Under the pieces are notes generated by a model that had not been told where the DNA came from, searched no databases, and saw only the letters and a program-made list of their open reading frames with translations. Shown piece by piece: positions 1-13,930 of a stretch of DNA of 64,000 nucleotides. Position numbers and translations under genes: made by a program. Location: the NCBI RefSeq assembly GCF_026686735.1, contig NZ_CP113432.1, positions 4,825,001 through 4,889,000 of the forward strand. Direction: 5' to 3'. The DNA comes from Pseudomonas triclosanedens. Its GTDB lineage: Bacteria > Pseudomonadota > Gammaproteobacteria > Pseudomonadales > Pseudomonadaceae. The stretch's first letter is position 1; each line of letters starts with the position of its first letter.

Positions 1-139
1 CTTTGATGGAGTTTTGCATGTAAGCCCTCTCGGAAGGCTCCGGGGCGGGCACGGGTCCACGCCCGCGCCGCCTCCGGAGGCTTCACGTCATCCGAAACAG
101 GTCCGGCGCCCGCCATCAGGGCACCGGGCACGGGAACGG

Positions 140-1168
140 TCAGCGCACCGGCGGTGCGTACTGCAGACCGCCCTTGTTCCACAGGGCATTGAGGCCACGC
201 TTGATCTTCAGGTCGCTGCTGTCGCCGACGTTGCGATCGAAGATCTCGCCGTAGTTCCCCACTTGCTTGACGATCTGCACGGCCCAGTCCTTGGGCAGCT
301 TCAGATCCTTGCCATAGTCGCCTTCCGCGCCGAGCAGGCGGGCGACGTCCGGGTTCTTGGTGCTCTTCGCGGTCTCCTCGACGTTCTTCGAGTTCACGCC
401 CAGTTCCTCGGCGTTGAGCATGGCGAAGAGCGTCCAGCGCGCGATGTCGAACCACTCCTCGTCACCCTGGCGCACGGCCGGGCCGAGCGGCTCCTTGGAG
501 ATGACCTCCGGCAGCACCACGTAGTCGTCGGGCTTGGCCAGCTTGATGCGCTGGGCATAGAGCTGCGACTGGTCGGAGGTCAGCACGTCGCAGCGGCCGG
601 ATTCCAGCGACTTGGCGCTCTCATCGGAGGTGTCGTAGGTGATGGGGGTGTACTTGAGATTGTTGGAACGGAAGTAGTCGGACAGGTTCAGCTCGGTGGT
701 GGTGCCGGCCTGGATGCACACGGTGGCGCCATCGAGTTCCTTGGCGCTGGAAACCCCGAGCTTCTTGTTCACCAGGAAGCCCTGGCCGTCGTAGTAGGTC
801 ACGCCGATGAAGTTCAGGCCCATCGCACTGTCGCGGGAACTGGTCCAGGTGGTGTTGCGCGAGAGGATGTCGATCTCGCCGGACTGCAGCGCGGTGAAAC
901 GCTCCTTGGCGGTCAGCGGGCTGTACTTGACCTTGTTGGCGTCACCGAACACGGCGGCGGCGACGGCACGGCAGACATCGACGTCGATGCCCTTGTACTG
1001 CCCCTTGGCGTCGGCATAGGAGAAGCCCGGAAGTCCGTCACTGATACCGCACTGCACGTAGCCTTTCTTCTTCACTGCATCCAGGGTGGCGCCCGCGTGA
1101 GCGAGGCCGCTGATACCGAACACGACGGCGGTAGTCAGCACAGCCAGGGTGGATTTCACCATCTTCAT
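140..1168 (-). CDS. Amino-acid ABC transporter periplasmic substrate-binding protein (AapJ/BztA type)
   Basis: The 342-residue product starts MKMVKSTL and has a Sec signal peptide of about 25 residues ending LAHA, followed by a mature SBP_bac_3 fold (GYVQCGISDGLPGFSY; later CIQAGTTTE and LTSDQSQLYA). Length and motifs fit the general L-amino-acid binding proteins AapJ/BztA, which deliver amino acids to an inner-membrane permease. The in-frame ATG at 1168 was preferred to an upstream start at 1246 because it opens the signal peptide and has GGAGA a few bases upstream. No permease or ATPase gene is adjacent, so it is an orphan binding component here. Proximity to dauBAR suggests a role with cationic amino acids, but the ligand cannot be read from the sequence. 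Confidence 0.9.
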   Translation of the reverse strand: MKMVKSTLAVLTTAVVFGISGLAHAGATLDAVKKKGYVQCGISDGLPGFSYADAKGQYKGIDVDVCRAVAAAVFGDANKVKYSPLTAKERFTALQSGEIDILSRNTTWTSSRDSAMGLNFIGVTYYDGQGFLVNKKLGVSSAKELDGATVCIQAGTTTELNLSDYFRSNNLKYTPITYDTSDESAKSLESGRCDVLTSDQSQLYAQRIKLAKPDDYVVLPEVISKEPLGPAVRQGDEEWFDIARWTLFAMLNAEELGVNSKNVEETAKSTKNPDVARLLGAEGDYGKDLKLPKDWAVQIVKQVGNYGEIFDRNVGDSSDLKIKRGLNALWNKGGLQYAPPVR

Positions 1169-2400
<1,232 letters not shown>

Positions 2401-2430
2401 TTACCATCCTCGCGGAGAACAACAACAAGC

Positions 2431-4323
2431 ATGAACGCCCCGATCACCAGCCTGCGTGACGTCGAAGCCCTGGAGCGGACACCGCTGCAGGCGCGCGACC
2501 TGCCCTCCAGCACCTACGAACTGCTGCGCCGCTCGGCACAGCGCTTCGGCCCGGACACCGCCCTGAACTTCCTGCTGCAAGGTTCGGCCGCAGAGGAGCC
2601 ACTGCGCGTCAGCTACGCCGAACTGTTCGCCCGCGTCACCCAGGCCGCCAACGCCTTCCACCGCCTGGGCGTGCGGCCGGGCAACGCGGTGTCGTTCCTG
2701 CTGCCGAACCTGCCGCAAACCCACTACGTGATCTGGGGCGGCGAAGCGGCGGGGATCGTCAACGCGATCAACCCGCTGCTCGATCCCGAGCACATCGCCG
2801 AACTGGTGCGCGCCGCCGACTCGCGCGTGCTGGTAACGCTGGCGCCCTTCCCCGGGACCGACCTGTGGGACAAGGTCGCCGCCCTGCGCGACGAGCTGCC
2901 GGAGCTGAATGCGATCGTCACCGTGGACATCGCCAACCTGCTGCCCGAACCGCAACGCTCGGCGATCAAGGCTCAACGCGGCGCGCTCCCCGAAGGCGTA
3001 CTGGACTTCGACGAACTGCTCGCCCAGTGCCCGGACGACCACCTGGAAAGCGGCCGCAGCATCGATCCGGACGAAGTCGCCTCCTACTTCCACACCGGCG
3101 GAACCACCGGCACGCCCAAGCTTGCGCCGCACAGCCACGGCAACGAAGTAGCGATGGCCGAAATCATGGGCCTGAACGCCGACTACAACGGCAAGGACGT
3201 ACTGCTCTGCGGCCTGCCGCTGTTCCACGTCAACGGCGTGATGGTCACCGGCCTTGCGCCGTTCATGCGCGGCGCCCAGGTTCTGCTGGCCGGCCCGCAG
3301 GGCTACCGCAACCCGACGCTGATCAAGGACTTCTGGAAACTGGTGGAGCGCTACCGGGTTACCAGCTTCAGCGGCGTACCGACCATCTACGCCGCGCTGC
3401 TGCAGGTGCCCAGCGCGGGCCACGACCTCTCCAGCCTGCGCTTCGCGCTGTGCGGGGCGGCGCCGATGCCGGTGGAGCTGATCCGCCAGTTCGAGGAAAA
3501 GACCGGGCTTTCGATCATCGAAGGCTACGGCATGACCGAGGGCACCTGCGGCACCAGTTGCAACCCGCGGGGCGGCGAACGGCGCCCCGGCTCCATCGGC
3601 CTGCGCCTGCCGTACTGCCAGGTGAAGTCGGCGGTGCTCGACAGCACCGGCAACTACCTGCGCGACGCCGCCGTCGACGAGATCGGCACTATCTGCCTGC
3701 GCGGCCCGACCGTGTTCAAGGGCTACCTGCAAGCCAGCAAGAACAAGGACATCTGGGTCGACGGCGACTGGTTCAACACTGGCGACCTCGGCCGCATCGA
3801 TGCCGACGGCTACATCTGGCTCACCGGGCGCAGCAAGGACCTGATCATCCGTGGCGGCCACAACATCGACCCGCAGATGATCGAGGAAGCCCTGCACCGC
3901 CACCCCGCCGTGGCGATGGCCGCCGCCGTGGGCAAGCCCTGCCTGAAGGCCGGTGAACTGCCGGTGGTGTACATCCAGCTCAAGCCGGGCATGCGGGCCA
4001 GCGAGGAAGAACTGCTGGAGCATGCCGCCAGGCACGTGCCGGAACGCGCGGCGGTCCCCAAGGATGTCTGGTTACTGGATGCGATTCCGCTCACCGCGGT
4101 GGGCAAGACCTTCAAGCCGGCGCTGCGCCTGGATGCCATTCGTCGCGTACTGGAAGACGAAGTCCGCCACCTGCAGCCACGCCCGAGCGTCGAAGTGATC
4201 GCCGACGACCGCCACGGGCAGAAGGCCCGCCTCTGCGTCGGCACCCTCGACCTTGACTCACGCGCCGCGCTGGCCAGCCGGCTGGGCGGCTACGCGGTCC
4301 ATATCGAGTGGCTGGAAAGCTGA
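2431..4323 (+). CDS. Acyl-CoA synthetase (AMP-binding enzyme)
   Basis: A 630-residue adenylate-forming enzyme. It has the P-loop-like motif FHTGGTTGTPK (from residue 220), the adenine-binding GYGMTEG (from 365), the hinge/ATP motif WFNTGDLGRIDADGY with SKDLIIRGGHNI, and a C-terminal AMP-binding domain with the catalytic lysine in GKTFKPALR. It should activate a carboxylic acid, probably a fatty acid, to its CoA thioester with ATP. The tail of about 55 residues after the usual end is longer than in compact family members. It sits 30 bp behind the hydrolase gene with an AGAACAACAAC-type leader and no terminator between, suggesting a two-gene lipid or ester utilisation unit. Substrate chain length is not resolvable from sequence. 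Confidence 0.9.
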   Translation: MNAPITSLRDVEALERTPLQARDLPSSTYELLRRSAQRFGPDTALNFLLQGSAAEEPLRVSYAELFARVTQAANAFHRLGVRPGNAVSFLLPNLPQTHYVIWGGEAAGIVNAINPLLDPEHIAELVRAADSRVLVTLAPFPGTDLWDKVAALRDELPELNAIVTVDIANLLPEPQRSAIKAQRGALPEGVLDFDELLAQCPDDHLESGRSIDPDEVASYFHTGGTTGTPKLAPHSHGNEVAMAEIMGLNADYNGKDVLLCGLPLFHVNGVMVTGLAPFMRGAQVLLAGPQGYRNPTLIKDFWKLVERYRVTSFSGVPTIYAALLQVPSAGHDLSSLRFALCGAAPMPVELIRQFEEKTGLSIIEGYGMTEGTCGTSCNPRGGERRPGSIGLRLPYCQVKSAVLDSTGNYLRDAAVDEIGTICLRGPTVFKGYLQASKNKDIWVDGDWFNTGDLGRIDADGYIWLTGRSKDLIIRGGHNIDPQMIEEALHRHPAVAMAAAVGKPCLKAGELPVVYIQLKPGMRASEEELLEHAARHVPERAAVPKDVWLLDAIPLTAVGKTFKPALRLDAIRRVLEDEVRHLQPRPSVEVIADDRHGQKARLCVGTLDLDSRAALASRLGGYAVHIEWLES

Positions 4324-4329
4324 TGAAAC

Positions 4330-4356
4330 ACCGGGCCGACCGCCGGTCGGCCCGGT
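4330..4356 (+). terminator. Strong GC hairpin after the acyl-CoA synthetase gene
   Basis: A perfect 12-bp stem (4330-4341 with 4345-4356) closes a 3-base loop a few bases after the stop codon. There is no T-run, so it may stop transcription only weakly or mainly protect the mRNA 3' end. Confidence 0.5.
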
Positions 4357-4474
4357 ATGCCGCTAGATTGCCAGTATCCAAATCTGATTAATACTGATGG
4401 CTCAATGTGCGAAGAGGACTACAGGGAGAGTCGGTCGTGCACATCATCAGTTCTTCCCTCTCTTCCGGCGCACC

Positions 4475-5413
4475 ATGAAACCCGCGCACTGGAAGGAAGA
4501 CATTCGGCAACTCCAGCACCTTCGCCTGTTCCAGAACGTGGCTGCGGCCAACCTGCAACAGTTGCTGAAGGACTTTCGCGCTTGTGAACTGGAAGATGGC
4601 GAAATCCTGCTTTCGCCGTTCAACCGCAACCACTTCCTCTATATGGTTCTCGAAGGCCAGTTGAAGGTGTATCTGGGCTCCCTCGACAACCAGCCGGTAA
4701 CCACACTCCACCCCGGCGACTGCGCCGGTGAAATCAGCTTCATCGACAACGACCACCCCTCCGCCTACGTCGTCGCCACCCAAGCCACCACCGTCCTGCG
4801 CCTGCACCGCGAAGCCCTGATCAGCCTGTTCCAGCAGTCCCCGCAGATCATGCACAACCTGCTGGAAGTCCTCTGCGAACGGGTGCGCCAGGGCAACCGG
4901 ATCATCCTCGACACCGAGCAGAACGCCAACATCGACACCCTCACCGGCCTGTTCAACCGGCGCTGGCTGGAGCACATCTACGACCGCGAAAGCACGCGCT
5001 GCGCCTTCAACGAACAGCCGCTGTGCATGCTCATGCTGGACGTCGACCACTTCAAGGACTACAACGACGAGCACGGCCACCTGGCCGGCGACTACGCCCT
5101 CTGCCTCGTCGCCCACACCCTGCGCAGCCAGTTGCGGCCCAAGGACAGCATGGCGCGCTTCGGCGGCGAAGAGTTCGTCATCCTCCTGCCGGAAATCGCC
5201 GCGGACGAAGCCCGGCGCATCGGCAACCGGCTGCGCCAGAGCCTGGAGCAGATCACCTCCTTCTATTCACCGGTGGGCGTGCTGCCCGGCGTCACCGTCT
5301 CACTGGGGCTGGCCCAGATGAACTACCAGGAGAACCTGCCGAGCCTGATCCTGCGGGCCGATGGCGCCCTCTACCGGGCCAAGCAGGAAGGACGCAACCG
5401 CCTGGTCGGCTGA
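4475..5413 (+). CDS. Diguanylate cyclase with N-terminal cyclic-nucleotide-binding-type domain (cNMP-GGDEF)
   Basis: The 312-residue product has a CRP-like cNMP-binding domain at about residues 15-130 (ENGEI-like DGEILLS, GDCAGEISFID) followed by a GGDEF domain at about 150-310. The active-site motif is GGEEF at 230-234, LMLDVDHFKDYND is intact, and an RxxD inhibitory site (R221-D224) lies exactly five residues before GGEEF. It should make c-di-GMP under product inhibition, gated by a ligand or protein bound to the N-terminal domain. No membrane segment is present. The ATG at 4475 was chosen because the upstream extension to 4397 is not domain-like. A link to c-di-GMP-dependent Alg44 about 46 kb away is possible but only an inference. 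Confidence 0.92.
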   Translation: MKPAHWKEDIRQLQHLRLFQNVAAANLQQLLKDFRACELEDGEILLSPFNRNHFLYMVLEGQLKVYLGSLDNQPVTTLHPGDCAGEISFIDNDHPSAYVVATQATTVLRLHREALISLFQQSPQIMHNLLEVLCERVRQGNRIILDTEQNANIDTLTGLFNRRWLEHIYDRESTRCAFNEQPLCMLMLDVDHFKDYNDEHGHLAGDYALCLVAHTLRSQLRPKDSMARFGGEEFVILLPEIAADEARRIGNRLRQSLEQITSFYSPVGVLPGVTVSLGLAQMNYQENLPSLILRADGALYRAKQEGRNRLVG

Positions 5414-5502
5414 CCCACACCGCGTCCACGGATTTCCCGAGCCTTCGCGCGGCTTCCTTTGCTAGAGTCGGCGCACTACAACAAGACAGCCGGGAAGCTG
5501 AC

Positions 5503-6660
5503 ATGCGCAATCTCCTGATCGCTCTACTATTGCTGGTGGCCGTTGGCCTGGGGATCTTCTTCAACCTGCCGGGTTACCTCGACCGTCGGATGAACACGGT
5601 AGCCACACCGGCCCCCTACCCCGCTTCCGATTCGGCTACCGCCCTGCACAGGACCCTGTTCGTCGCCGACCTCCACGACGACGCACTGCTCTGGGACCGC
5701 AACCTGCTGGAACGCCACGACTACGGCCACAGCGACCTGCCGCGCCTGCTGGAAGGCCACGTCGGCCTGCAGGTGTTCTCCACTGTCACCAAGACGCCCC
5801 GCGGCCTCAACTACGAACGCAACGGCGCGGACACCGACAACATCACGCCGCTGGTGATCGCCCAGCGCTGGCCCCGTGAAACCTGGACCAGTCTGCTCGA
5901 ACGCGCCCTCTACCAGGGCCGGATGCTCGAAGAAGCCGCCGCCGGCAGCCACGGCAAGCTGACTCTGGTGCGCAACCGCGCCGACTTCGCCCGCTACCTT
6001 GCCGCCTGGAAGACAAACCCGAATCAGGTCGCCGCCGTGCTCGCCACCGAGGGCCTGCACCCACTGGAAGGCAAGCTGGAAAACATCGATCGCATGTACG
6101 ACGCCGGCTTCCGCATCATGGGCCTGACGCACTTCTTCGATAACGAGGTCGGCGGCTCCGCCCATGGCCTGGAGAAGGGCGGGTTGACGCCGTTCGGCCA
6201 CCAGGTGATCGCCCGCCTGGAACAGAAGAAGATGCTCGTCGACCTCGCCCACGCATCCCGCGCGCTGATCGACGACGTGCTGGCCATCTCCACGCGCCCG
6301 GTGCTGGTCTCCCACACCGGTGTCGAAGGTACCTGCCCAGGCGTGCGCAACCTGACCGACGCCCATCTGCAGCGCATCGCCGCCACCGGCGGGGTGATCG
6401 GCATCGGTTACTGGGACGGCGCGGTCTGCGACACCTCGGTCAAGGCCATCGTCAAGGCCATCCGCTACGCCGCCGACAAGATCGGTGTCGAGCACATCGC
6501 GCTGGGTTCGGACTTCGATGGCGCGGTGAACACGCCCTTCGACACCAGCGGCCTGGCGCAACTCACCCAGGGTCTAGCCGAAGCGGGCTTCAGCCAGTCG
6601 GATATCGCCGCGATCATGGGCGGCAACGTCCGCCGGCTACTGCTCGACACCCTGCCCTGA
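5503..6660 (+). CDS. Membrane dipeptidase, peptidase family M19
   Basis: A 385-residue zinc dipeptidase. An N-terminal hydrophobic segment (residues 3-22) acts as an anchor or uncleaved signal. The HxD zinc motif is in [10 protein letters not shown] (H58, D60), the bridging glutamate region is [11 protein letters not shown], further ligands lie in LVDLAHAS and LVSHTGVEG, and the active-site loop is LGSDFDGAV. These are the family features of renal-dipeptidase-like enzymes that cleave dipeptides, sometimes D-containing. The start ATG at 5503 opens the membrane segment; the longer open frame upstream overlaps the cyclase gene in another frame and is discarded. The catalytic part should face the periplasm. 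Confidence 0.93.
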   Translation: MRNLLIALLLLVAVGLGIFFNLPGYLDRRMNTVATPAPYPASDSATALHRTLFVADLHDDALLWDRNLLERHDYGHSDLPRLLEGHVGLQVFSTVTKTPRGLNYERNGADTDNITPLVIAQRWPRETWTSLLERALYQGRMLEEAAAGSHGKLTLVRNRADFARYLAAWKTNPNQVAAVLATEGLHPLEGKLENIDRMYDAGFRIMGLTHFFDNEVGGSAHGLEKGGLTPFGHQVIARLEQKKMLVDLAHASRALIDDVLAISTRPVLVSHTGVEGTCPGVRNLTDAHLQRIAATGGVIGIGYWDGAVCDTSVKAIVKAIRYAADKIGVEHIALGSDFDGAVNTPFDTSGLAQLTQGLAEAGFSQSDIAAIMGGNVRRLLLDTLP

Positions 6661-6788
6661 GCCCTTCGCCGTTTCGGCAAGACGCGCCGGAACGGCATCC
6701 CCGCCGTGGAAAACCTGTGGCACTTCGCCCTGCGGGCATCTTGCATTACACTGACGGCCGTTCATTCCTTAACCAGTACGAGACCACC

Positions 6789-8324
6789 GTGCTCAAAGCA
6801 CTCAAGAAAATCTTCAGCAAGGGCGATGGCGAACAGCCCGTCGCCACGCCGGCAGCCCCCGCTCCCGCTGCCTCTCAGCCCGCTCCGAGCGGCGAAAAGC
6901 GCCCGCGCAAACCGCGCAATCCGCGTCCGGAAGGCGAAGCCGCCCAGAAGCCGGCCCGCGCTCCGAAGGGCGACAAACCCCGCGCCGAACGTTCCGACAA
7001 AGCCGAACGCGGCGAAAAGGCTGAAAAGACCGAGCGCGCCGACAAGCCGCGCGAACCGAAGGCCGACAAACCGCGCCGCGAGCGCAAGCCGCGTCCGCCG
7101 GTGGTGGACAACTGGAAGCTGGAAGACTTCGTGGTGGAACCTGCCGAAGGCAAGACCCGCTTCCACGACTTCAACCTTGACCCGCGCCTGATGCACGCCA
7201 TCCACGACCTGGGCTTCCCGTACTGCACGCCGATCCAGGCGCAGGTGCTGGGCTTCACCCTCAAGGGCCAGGATGCCATCGGCCGTGCCCAGACCGGTAC
7301 CGGCAAGACCGCCGCATTCCTCATCTCGATCATCACCCAGCTACTGCAGACCCCGCCGCCGAAAGAGCGCTACATGGGCGAGCCGCGCGCGCTGATCATC
7401 GCGCCGACCCGCGAGCTGGTGGTGCAGATCGCCAAGGACGCCATCGGCCTGGCCAAATACACCGGCCTGAACGTCATGAGCTTCGTCGGCGGCATGGACT
7501 TCGACAAGCAGCTCAAGACCCTTGAGTCCCGTTTCTGCGACATCCTCGTGGCCACTCCCGGCCGCCTGCTGGACTTCAACCAGCGCGGCGAAGTGCACCT
7601 GGACATGGTCGAGGTGATGGTGCTGGACGAAGCCGACCGCATGCTCGACATGGGCTTCATCCCACAGGTCCGCCAGATCATCCGCCAGACCCCGTACAAG
7701 GGCGAGCGCCAGACCCTGCTGTTCTCCGCCACCTTCACCGATGACGTGATGAACCTGGCCAAGCAGTGGACCGTCGATCCGGCCATCGTCGAGATCGAAC
7801 CGGAAAACGTCGCCAGCGACACCGTCGAGCAGCACGTCTACGCCGTTGCGGGCAGCGACAAGTACAAGCTGCTGTACAACCTGATCGCGCAGAACGACTG
7901 GACCCGCGTGATGGTCTTCGCCAACCGCAAGGACGAAGTGCGGCGCATCGAAGAGCGCCTGACCAAGGACGGCATCAGCGCCGCCCAGATGTCCGGCGAC
8001 GTACCGCAGCACAAGCGCATCAAGGTTCTCGAAGGCTTCCGTGAAGGCAAGATCCGCGTCCTGGTCGCCACCGACGTCGCCGGCCGCGGCATCCACGTCG
8101 ACGGCATCAGCCACGTGATCAACTTCACCCTGCCCGAAGACCCGGACGACTACGTGCACCGTATCGGCCGTACCGGCCGCGCCGGCACCACCGGTACTTC
8201 CATCAGCTTCGCCGGCGAGGACGACGCCTTCGCCCTGCCGCCGATCGAAGAACTGCTTGGCCGCAAGATCAACTGCGAAATGCCGCCGGCCGAGTTGCTC
8301 AAGCCGGTGCCGCGCAAGCACTGA
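6789..8324 (+). CDS. rhlB: ATP-dependent DEAD-box RNA helicase RhlB
   Basis: From a GTG at 6789 the product is 511 residues. The first 115 or so are a low-complexity Lys/Arg/Ala/Pro/Glu-rich basic extension, then the helicase core follows: Q motif with FCTPIQAQ-like YCTPIQAQ, Walker A AQTGTGKT (167-174), DEAD (280-283), SAT in LLFSATF, and the helicase C motifs [11 protein letters not shown] and [10 protein letters not shown]. It unwinds structured RNA and in enterobacteria works with RNase E in the degradosome. The GTG start gives [12 protein letters not shown], the usual RhlB beginning; an upstream ATG at 6717 would add an unrelated 24 residues. A strong terminator follows. Its placement next to dauBAR matches the P. 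aeruginosa order. Confidence 0.92.
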   Translation: MLKALKKIFSKGDGEQPVATPAAPAPAASQPAPSGEKRPRKPRNPRPEGEAAQKPARAPKGDKPRAERSDKAERGEKAEKTERADKPREPKADKPRRERKPRPPVVDNWKLEDFVVEPAEGKTRFHDFNLDPRLMHAIHDLGFPYCTPIQAQVLGFTLKGQDAIGRAQTGTGKTAAFLISIITQLLQTPPPKERYMGEPRALIIAPTRELVVQIAKDAIGLAKYTGLNVMSFVGGMDFDKQLKTLESRFCDILVATPGRLLDFNQRGEVHLDMVEVMVLDEADRMLDMGFIPQVRQIIRQTPYKGERQTLLFSATFTDDVMNLAKQWTVDPAIVEIEPENVASDTVEQHVYAVAGSDKYKLLYNLIAQNDWTRVMVFANRKDEVRRIEERLTKDGISAAQMSGDVPQHKRIKVLEGFREGKIRVLVATDVAGRGIHVDGISHVINFTLPEDPDDYVHRIGRTGRAGTTGTSISFAGEDDAFALPPIEELLGRKINCEMPPAELLKPVPRKH

Positions 8325-8346
8325 TCCCCGCGCCCCGCTCCAGAAC

Positions 8347-8380
8347 AAGGCGAAGCCACCCGGCTTCGCCTTTTTTGTTT
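8347..8380 (+). terminator. Rho-independent terminator of rhlB
   Basis: An 11-bp stem (8347-8357 with 8362-8372) with an ACCC loop runs into a T-rich tract shortly after the rhlB stop. This is a textbook intrinsic terminator. Confidence 0.9.
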
Positions 8381-8619
8381 CCACCTGGCGTTACGTCCGG
8401 TGACGCATCCCGCGCTCCAGAGCCTCCCGTTTGTCCCGCCGGACCCGCCGGGACGACCGTACGGCATTCCCTGCGAACAATGGCAACGCGCCATCTATCG
8501 GTACATCGGCCTGCCCTGGCAGCCAGTCCGATCGGTTTTATTTACATCCGTAAAATAATTCGCACGCTTCTTGCACAGCACGCGAGAACAATTCCAAGAA
8601 ACCTCGCCGGAATCCTCCC

Positions 8620-10578
8620 ATGCCCTTGCGCGCCAAACTTGCACTCAGCTTCCTTTCGATCGGCCTCATTCCCGTCCTGGTAATGGCCATCGTGGTCTAT
8701 CTCCAGGCCAGCCGCGCCCTCGAAGACCAGAGCCTGAACGCCCTGGAAGCGGTCGCCAGCATCAAGCAGCGGCAACTGATGGACGCCTGGAAAGCACGCA
8801 ACGACCAGCTCAGCAGCCTCGCCACCAACCTCGGCAACAACTACGCCGGCCTCGACAGCGAGTCGCTGGTGACCACTGCCAACTACGACAAACCGGTGTT
8901 CGAGAACTTCATCAAGACCTTCGGCTACCGCGAACTGCGTCTGGTGAAAGGCGATGGCACCGTGGTGTTCAGCCTCGGGCGCGGCGTCGAGTACCAGCAG
9001 AACATCGGCGCGCCGAACTGGCGGGATACACCCTTCGGCCGCTTCGTCCGCTCCGCGCTGGATAGCGGCAAGGCGAGCATCAGCGACCTGGAGCCTGCGC
9101 TGGATGACCAGCAGCCCGTGCAGTGGCTCGCCGCGCCGATCAAGGACAACGGCAAGCTGCAACTGCTGCTGGTACTGGAATTGCCGCTGACGGCGATCAA
9201 CGACGTCATGCAAAGCCGCCAGGGCCTGGGCGAGTCCGGGGAAACCTACCTGGTGGGCGGTGACGGCAGCCTGCGCTCGGACTCGGTTCGCTTCGCCGAT
9301 CACCATGTCCGCCGTGACAAGGAAAGCCCGGTGCCGCTGCCCGGCCAGGCCAGCGAGAAAGCCCTCGCCGGCGAACAGGGGCGTCTTTCCGAAACCGGTC
9401 TGAGCAACCAGCCGGCGCTGAAATCCTTCGTCCCCCTGAACCTGGACGGCCTGCACTGGGCCCTCGTGGCGGAAATGGACCAGGACCAGGCATTCGCCCC
9501 GGTGCGCAAGCTGATGTGGCAGATCCTCGTGCTCGGCGTACTGACCCTGCTGGGCGTCGCCGCCGGTACCGTGCTGGTCAGCCGCAGCGTGATGCGGCCG
9601 CTGGGTGGCGAGCCAGCGAACATGGCCGCCCTCGCCCAGCGCCTGGCCAGCGGCGAGCTGCGCCTGGGCGACGGCGCCGCCGCCAGCAGCGGCCTGATGC
9701 AGGCACTGGGTGAAATGACCAGCGCCTGGCGCCAGGTGGTCGAGCGCCTGCGTCAGGCCAGCGAAGCCGTGGGCGATGCCAGCGGCGATATCCTCGACGC
9801 CGCGGGGCGTACCAGCAGCCACCTCGACCAGCAACAGGAAGCCTTGGAGATGGTCGTCAGTGCCGTCGACCAGATGGCCGCCACCGTGCAGGAAATCGCC
9901 GGCAGCGCCAGCCGCAGCGCCGATGGCAGCGCCGCCGCCCGCAAGGCCTTCGTCGCCATGCAGGACACCCTGCAACACATGATCGGCCGCCAGGACCAAC
10001 TGCTGGCAGGCCTGCGCCAGGCCGATGGCGTGGTACAGACCCTGGCCGGCGAGAGCCAGCAGATCGGCTCGGTGCTCGACGTCATCCGCTCCATCGCCGA
10101 ACAGACCAACCTGCTCGCCCTCAACGCCGCCATCGAAGCTGCCCGCGCCGGCGAAGCGGGTCGCGGTTTCGCCGTGGTCGCCGACGAAGTACGCAACCTC
10201 GCCCAGCGTACCCGCAGCGCCACGGACGAGATCGTCGCCATCGTCGGAACTCTCGGCGACTCATCCGCCCAGGCCCAGAGCAGCATGAGCGAGGCCAGCG
10301 AGCAGGCCCATACCCTGGAGCAGGATACCCAGGCGGTACTCGAAGCCCTCGGAGCGCTGGACGACTCGCTGCAGGGTGTGCACGCAATGGCCTTCCAGAT
10401 AGCCGCGGCAGCCGAGCAACAGGCGGCGACCACCCAGGAAGTGAACCAGCACATGCATCGCCTCAACGACATGACCGCGGAAAACCGCAAGACCGCCGCG
10501 CACACCCGCGACTGCGGCGAACACCTGCGCCGCGTGGCAGGCAGCCAGCAAGCACTGGTCGCGCAGTTCAAGCTGTAG
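8620..10578 (+). CDS. Methyl-accepting chemotaxis protein (double-transmembrane, Cache-type sensor)
   Basis: The 652-residue chemoreceptor has TM1 at about residues 8-28, a periplasmic sensor of about 270 residues that looks like a dCache fold ([32 protein letters not shown]), TM2 at about 299-321, a short HAMP-like segment, and a long cytoplasmic coiled coil with the conserved hairpin tip [19 protein letters not shown] starting near 494. It should relay periplasmic ligand binding to CheA/CheW. The neighbouring D-arginine operon makes amino acids an attractive ligand class, but no ligand-specific motif was verified. The gene lies between rhlB and dauB, where it is an insertion relative to the order remembered for P. 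aeruginosa. Confidence 0.92.
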   Translation: MPLRAKLALSFLSIGLIPVLVMAIVVYLQASRALEDQSLNALEAVASIKQRQLMDAWKARNDQLSSLATNLGNNYAGLDSESLVTTANYDKPVFENFIKTFGYRELRLVKGDGTVVFSLGRGVEYQQNIGAPNWRDTPFGRFVRSALDSGKASISDLEPALDDQQPVQWLAAPIKDNGKLQLLLVLELPLTAINDVMQSRQGLGESGETYLVGGDGSLRSDSVRFADHHVRRDKESPVPLPGQASEKALAGEQGRLSETGLSNQPALKSFVPLNLDGLHWALVAEMDQDQAFAPVRKLMWQILVLGVLTLLGVAAGTVLVSRSVMRPLGGEPANMAALAQRLASGELRLGDGAAASSGLMQALGEMTSAWRQVVERLRQASEAVGDASGDILDAAGRTSSHLDQQQEALEMVVSAVDQMAATVQEIAGSASRSADGSAAARKAFVAMQDTLQHMIGRQDQLLAGLRQADGVVQTLAGESQQIGSVLDVIRSIAEQTNLLALNAAIEAARAGEAGRGFAVVADEVRNLAQRTRSATDEIVAIVGTLGDSSAQAQSSMSEASEQAHTLEQDTQAVLEALGALDDSLQGVHAMAFQIAAAAEQQAATTQEVNQHMHRLNDMTAENRKTAAHTRDCGEHLRRVAGSQQALVAQFKL

Positions 10579-10780
10579 TTCCCCACAGGCCCGTTCGGAG
10601 GCTGCAGGAGCCCGCAGGAACGCTTCGCTTCCCCCGAACGGCCCCCGCCATCCTCCCGCGGGGGATCCTGCGACCGGCATCCTGGCCAATCTCCCCCTGC
10701 GCGGTGATCGCGTGCAGGTCCGCCCCCGCAATAGCATTGATCCACCCGACCACACGCGCTTGCCGATCAAGACAACTAAG

Positions 10781-10791
10781 TCCAGAATGGA
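10781..10791. promoter_or_regulatory. Candidate DauR operator, upstream half (TCCA-N3-TGGA)
   Basis: A perfect inverted repeat TCCAGAATGGA, 28 bp before the dauB start. The same TCCA-N3-TGGA pattern recurs at 10800-10810 and upstream of the binding-protein gene at 14982-14992. Assignment to DauR is inference from co-occurrence. Confidence 0.5.
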
Positions 10792-10799
10792 AAAATTAA

Positions 10800-10810
10800 T
10801 CCAAACTGGA
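10800..10810. promoter_or_regulatory. Candidate DauR operator, downstream half (TCCA-N3-TGGA)
   Basis: TCCAAACTGGA lies 19 bp centre-to-centre from the first palindrome. Its TGGA overlaps the ribosome-binding position in front of dauB (ATG at 10819), so occupancy could directly block transcription or initiation. Confidence 0.5.
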
Positions 10811-10818
10811 GCCTCGCC

Positions 10819-12907
<2,089 letters not shown>

Positions 12908-12991
12908 CGAGCCGCCGATCGTGACAGCCCGCGGGCGCTTGCGGCACACTCGCCAGCGCCCGCCCGGCCTACCGCTCCGAGAGCCACGACC

Positions 12992-13621
12992 ATGACCGTT
13001 GCAGACCCGCTGGACAACTACAAGGCGATTGCCGACGCCATCGCCATGCTGTTCTTCCCCCACGCCGAAGTGGTCATCCACGACCTGCGCACGCAGCGGG
13101 TCGCCTATCTCGCCAACAACATATCCAAGCGCGAGATCGGCGACGACTCGGCGCTGGAAGACATGCTCGAAGGCGACGGCGACGGCGACTCACGCAACAT
13201 CGGCCCCTACGAGAAGCTCAACTGGGACGGGCAGAAAATCCGTTCCATCAGTACCGTGCTGCGCGATGGACGGGGCGAGCCCCTGGCGGTGCTGTGCATC
13301 AACCTCAACATCACCCTGTTCGAGACGGCCAAGGCAGCGCTGGACCTGTTCCTTTCCTCGAACAAGCTGATCCCGCAACCCGACGCGCTGTTCCGCGACG
13401 ACTGGCAGGAGCGCATCAACACCTTCCTTCACGCCTGGCTGCGGCAGCGGCAACTGAGCCTCTCCACCCTCAGCCGCGACCACAAGCGCGAACTGGTCCT
13501 GGCCCTGCACGCCGAAGGCGCGTTCAAGGGCAAGAGCGCGGCGAACTACGTAGCCAACGTACTGAACATGGGGCGGGCAACGGTGTACAAGCACCTGAAG
13601 GAGTTGAAGGAGGAAGTCTGA
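12992..13621 (+). CDS. dauR: Transcriptional regulator DauR (YheO-like PAS domain plus HTH)
   Basis: A 209-residue regulator with a YheO-type PAS domain (about residues 8-125, including HAEVVIHDLRTQRVAYLANN and SISTVLRDGRGEPL) and a C-terminal helix-turn-helix of the HTH_22 type (about 160-207, GKSAANYVANVLNMGRATVY). This domain pair, and its position after dauBA, identifies DauR, the arginine-responsive regulator of the operon. It is 84 bp behind dauA with no terminator, so it is likely part of the same transcript. The shared TCCA-N3-TGGA palindromes are its candidate targets. Confidence 0.92.
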   Translation: MTVADPLDNYKAIADAIAMLFFPHAEVVIHDLRTQRVAYLANNISKREIGDDSALEDMLEGDGDGDSRNIGPYEKLNWDGQKIRSISTVLRDGRGEPLAVLCINLNITLFETAKAALDLFLSSNKLIPQPDALFRDDWQERINTFLHAWLRQRQLSLSTLSRDHKRELVLALHAEGAFKGKSAANYVANVLNMGRATVYKHLKELKEEV

Positions 13622-13930
13622 GGAGCAAGCCCTGACTCCGACTTCCCCGGCGAACGCATCCTACGTTCTGGCTCTGGCTCCTAGGGACTTTCAGAAAAAT
13701 GTCCGCACGCGCCGAATGCCCCGTTCAACGAGGGTATTTTTCGCCCCAAGCGAAAAACCGGATGATTGGGGCAAGACCTTTGCCCACTTTGGGGCGTTTG
13801 CCAAAGTGGGTCGCCCGAGGGGGCGAAACAGGAAGTCCGTGCGTACGCCAAAGCGGCGCAGAAATACCCAAGCCGAAGCAGTAAAAGCCAGCACCATAAG
13901 AGCCGAGACAAGCGTCGGCCCTGCCGACGA

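Noticed and set aside
8541..8554. Small inverted repeat TTTAC-ATCC-GTAAA before the chemoreceptor gene
   Set aside because: Five-base arms in an AT-rich patch are too short to claim as an operator without conservation data.
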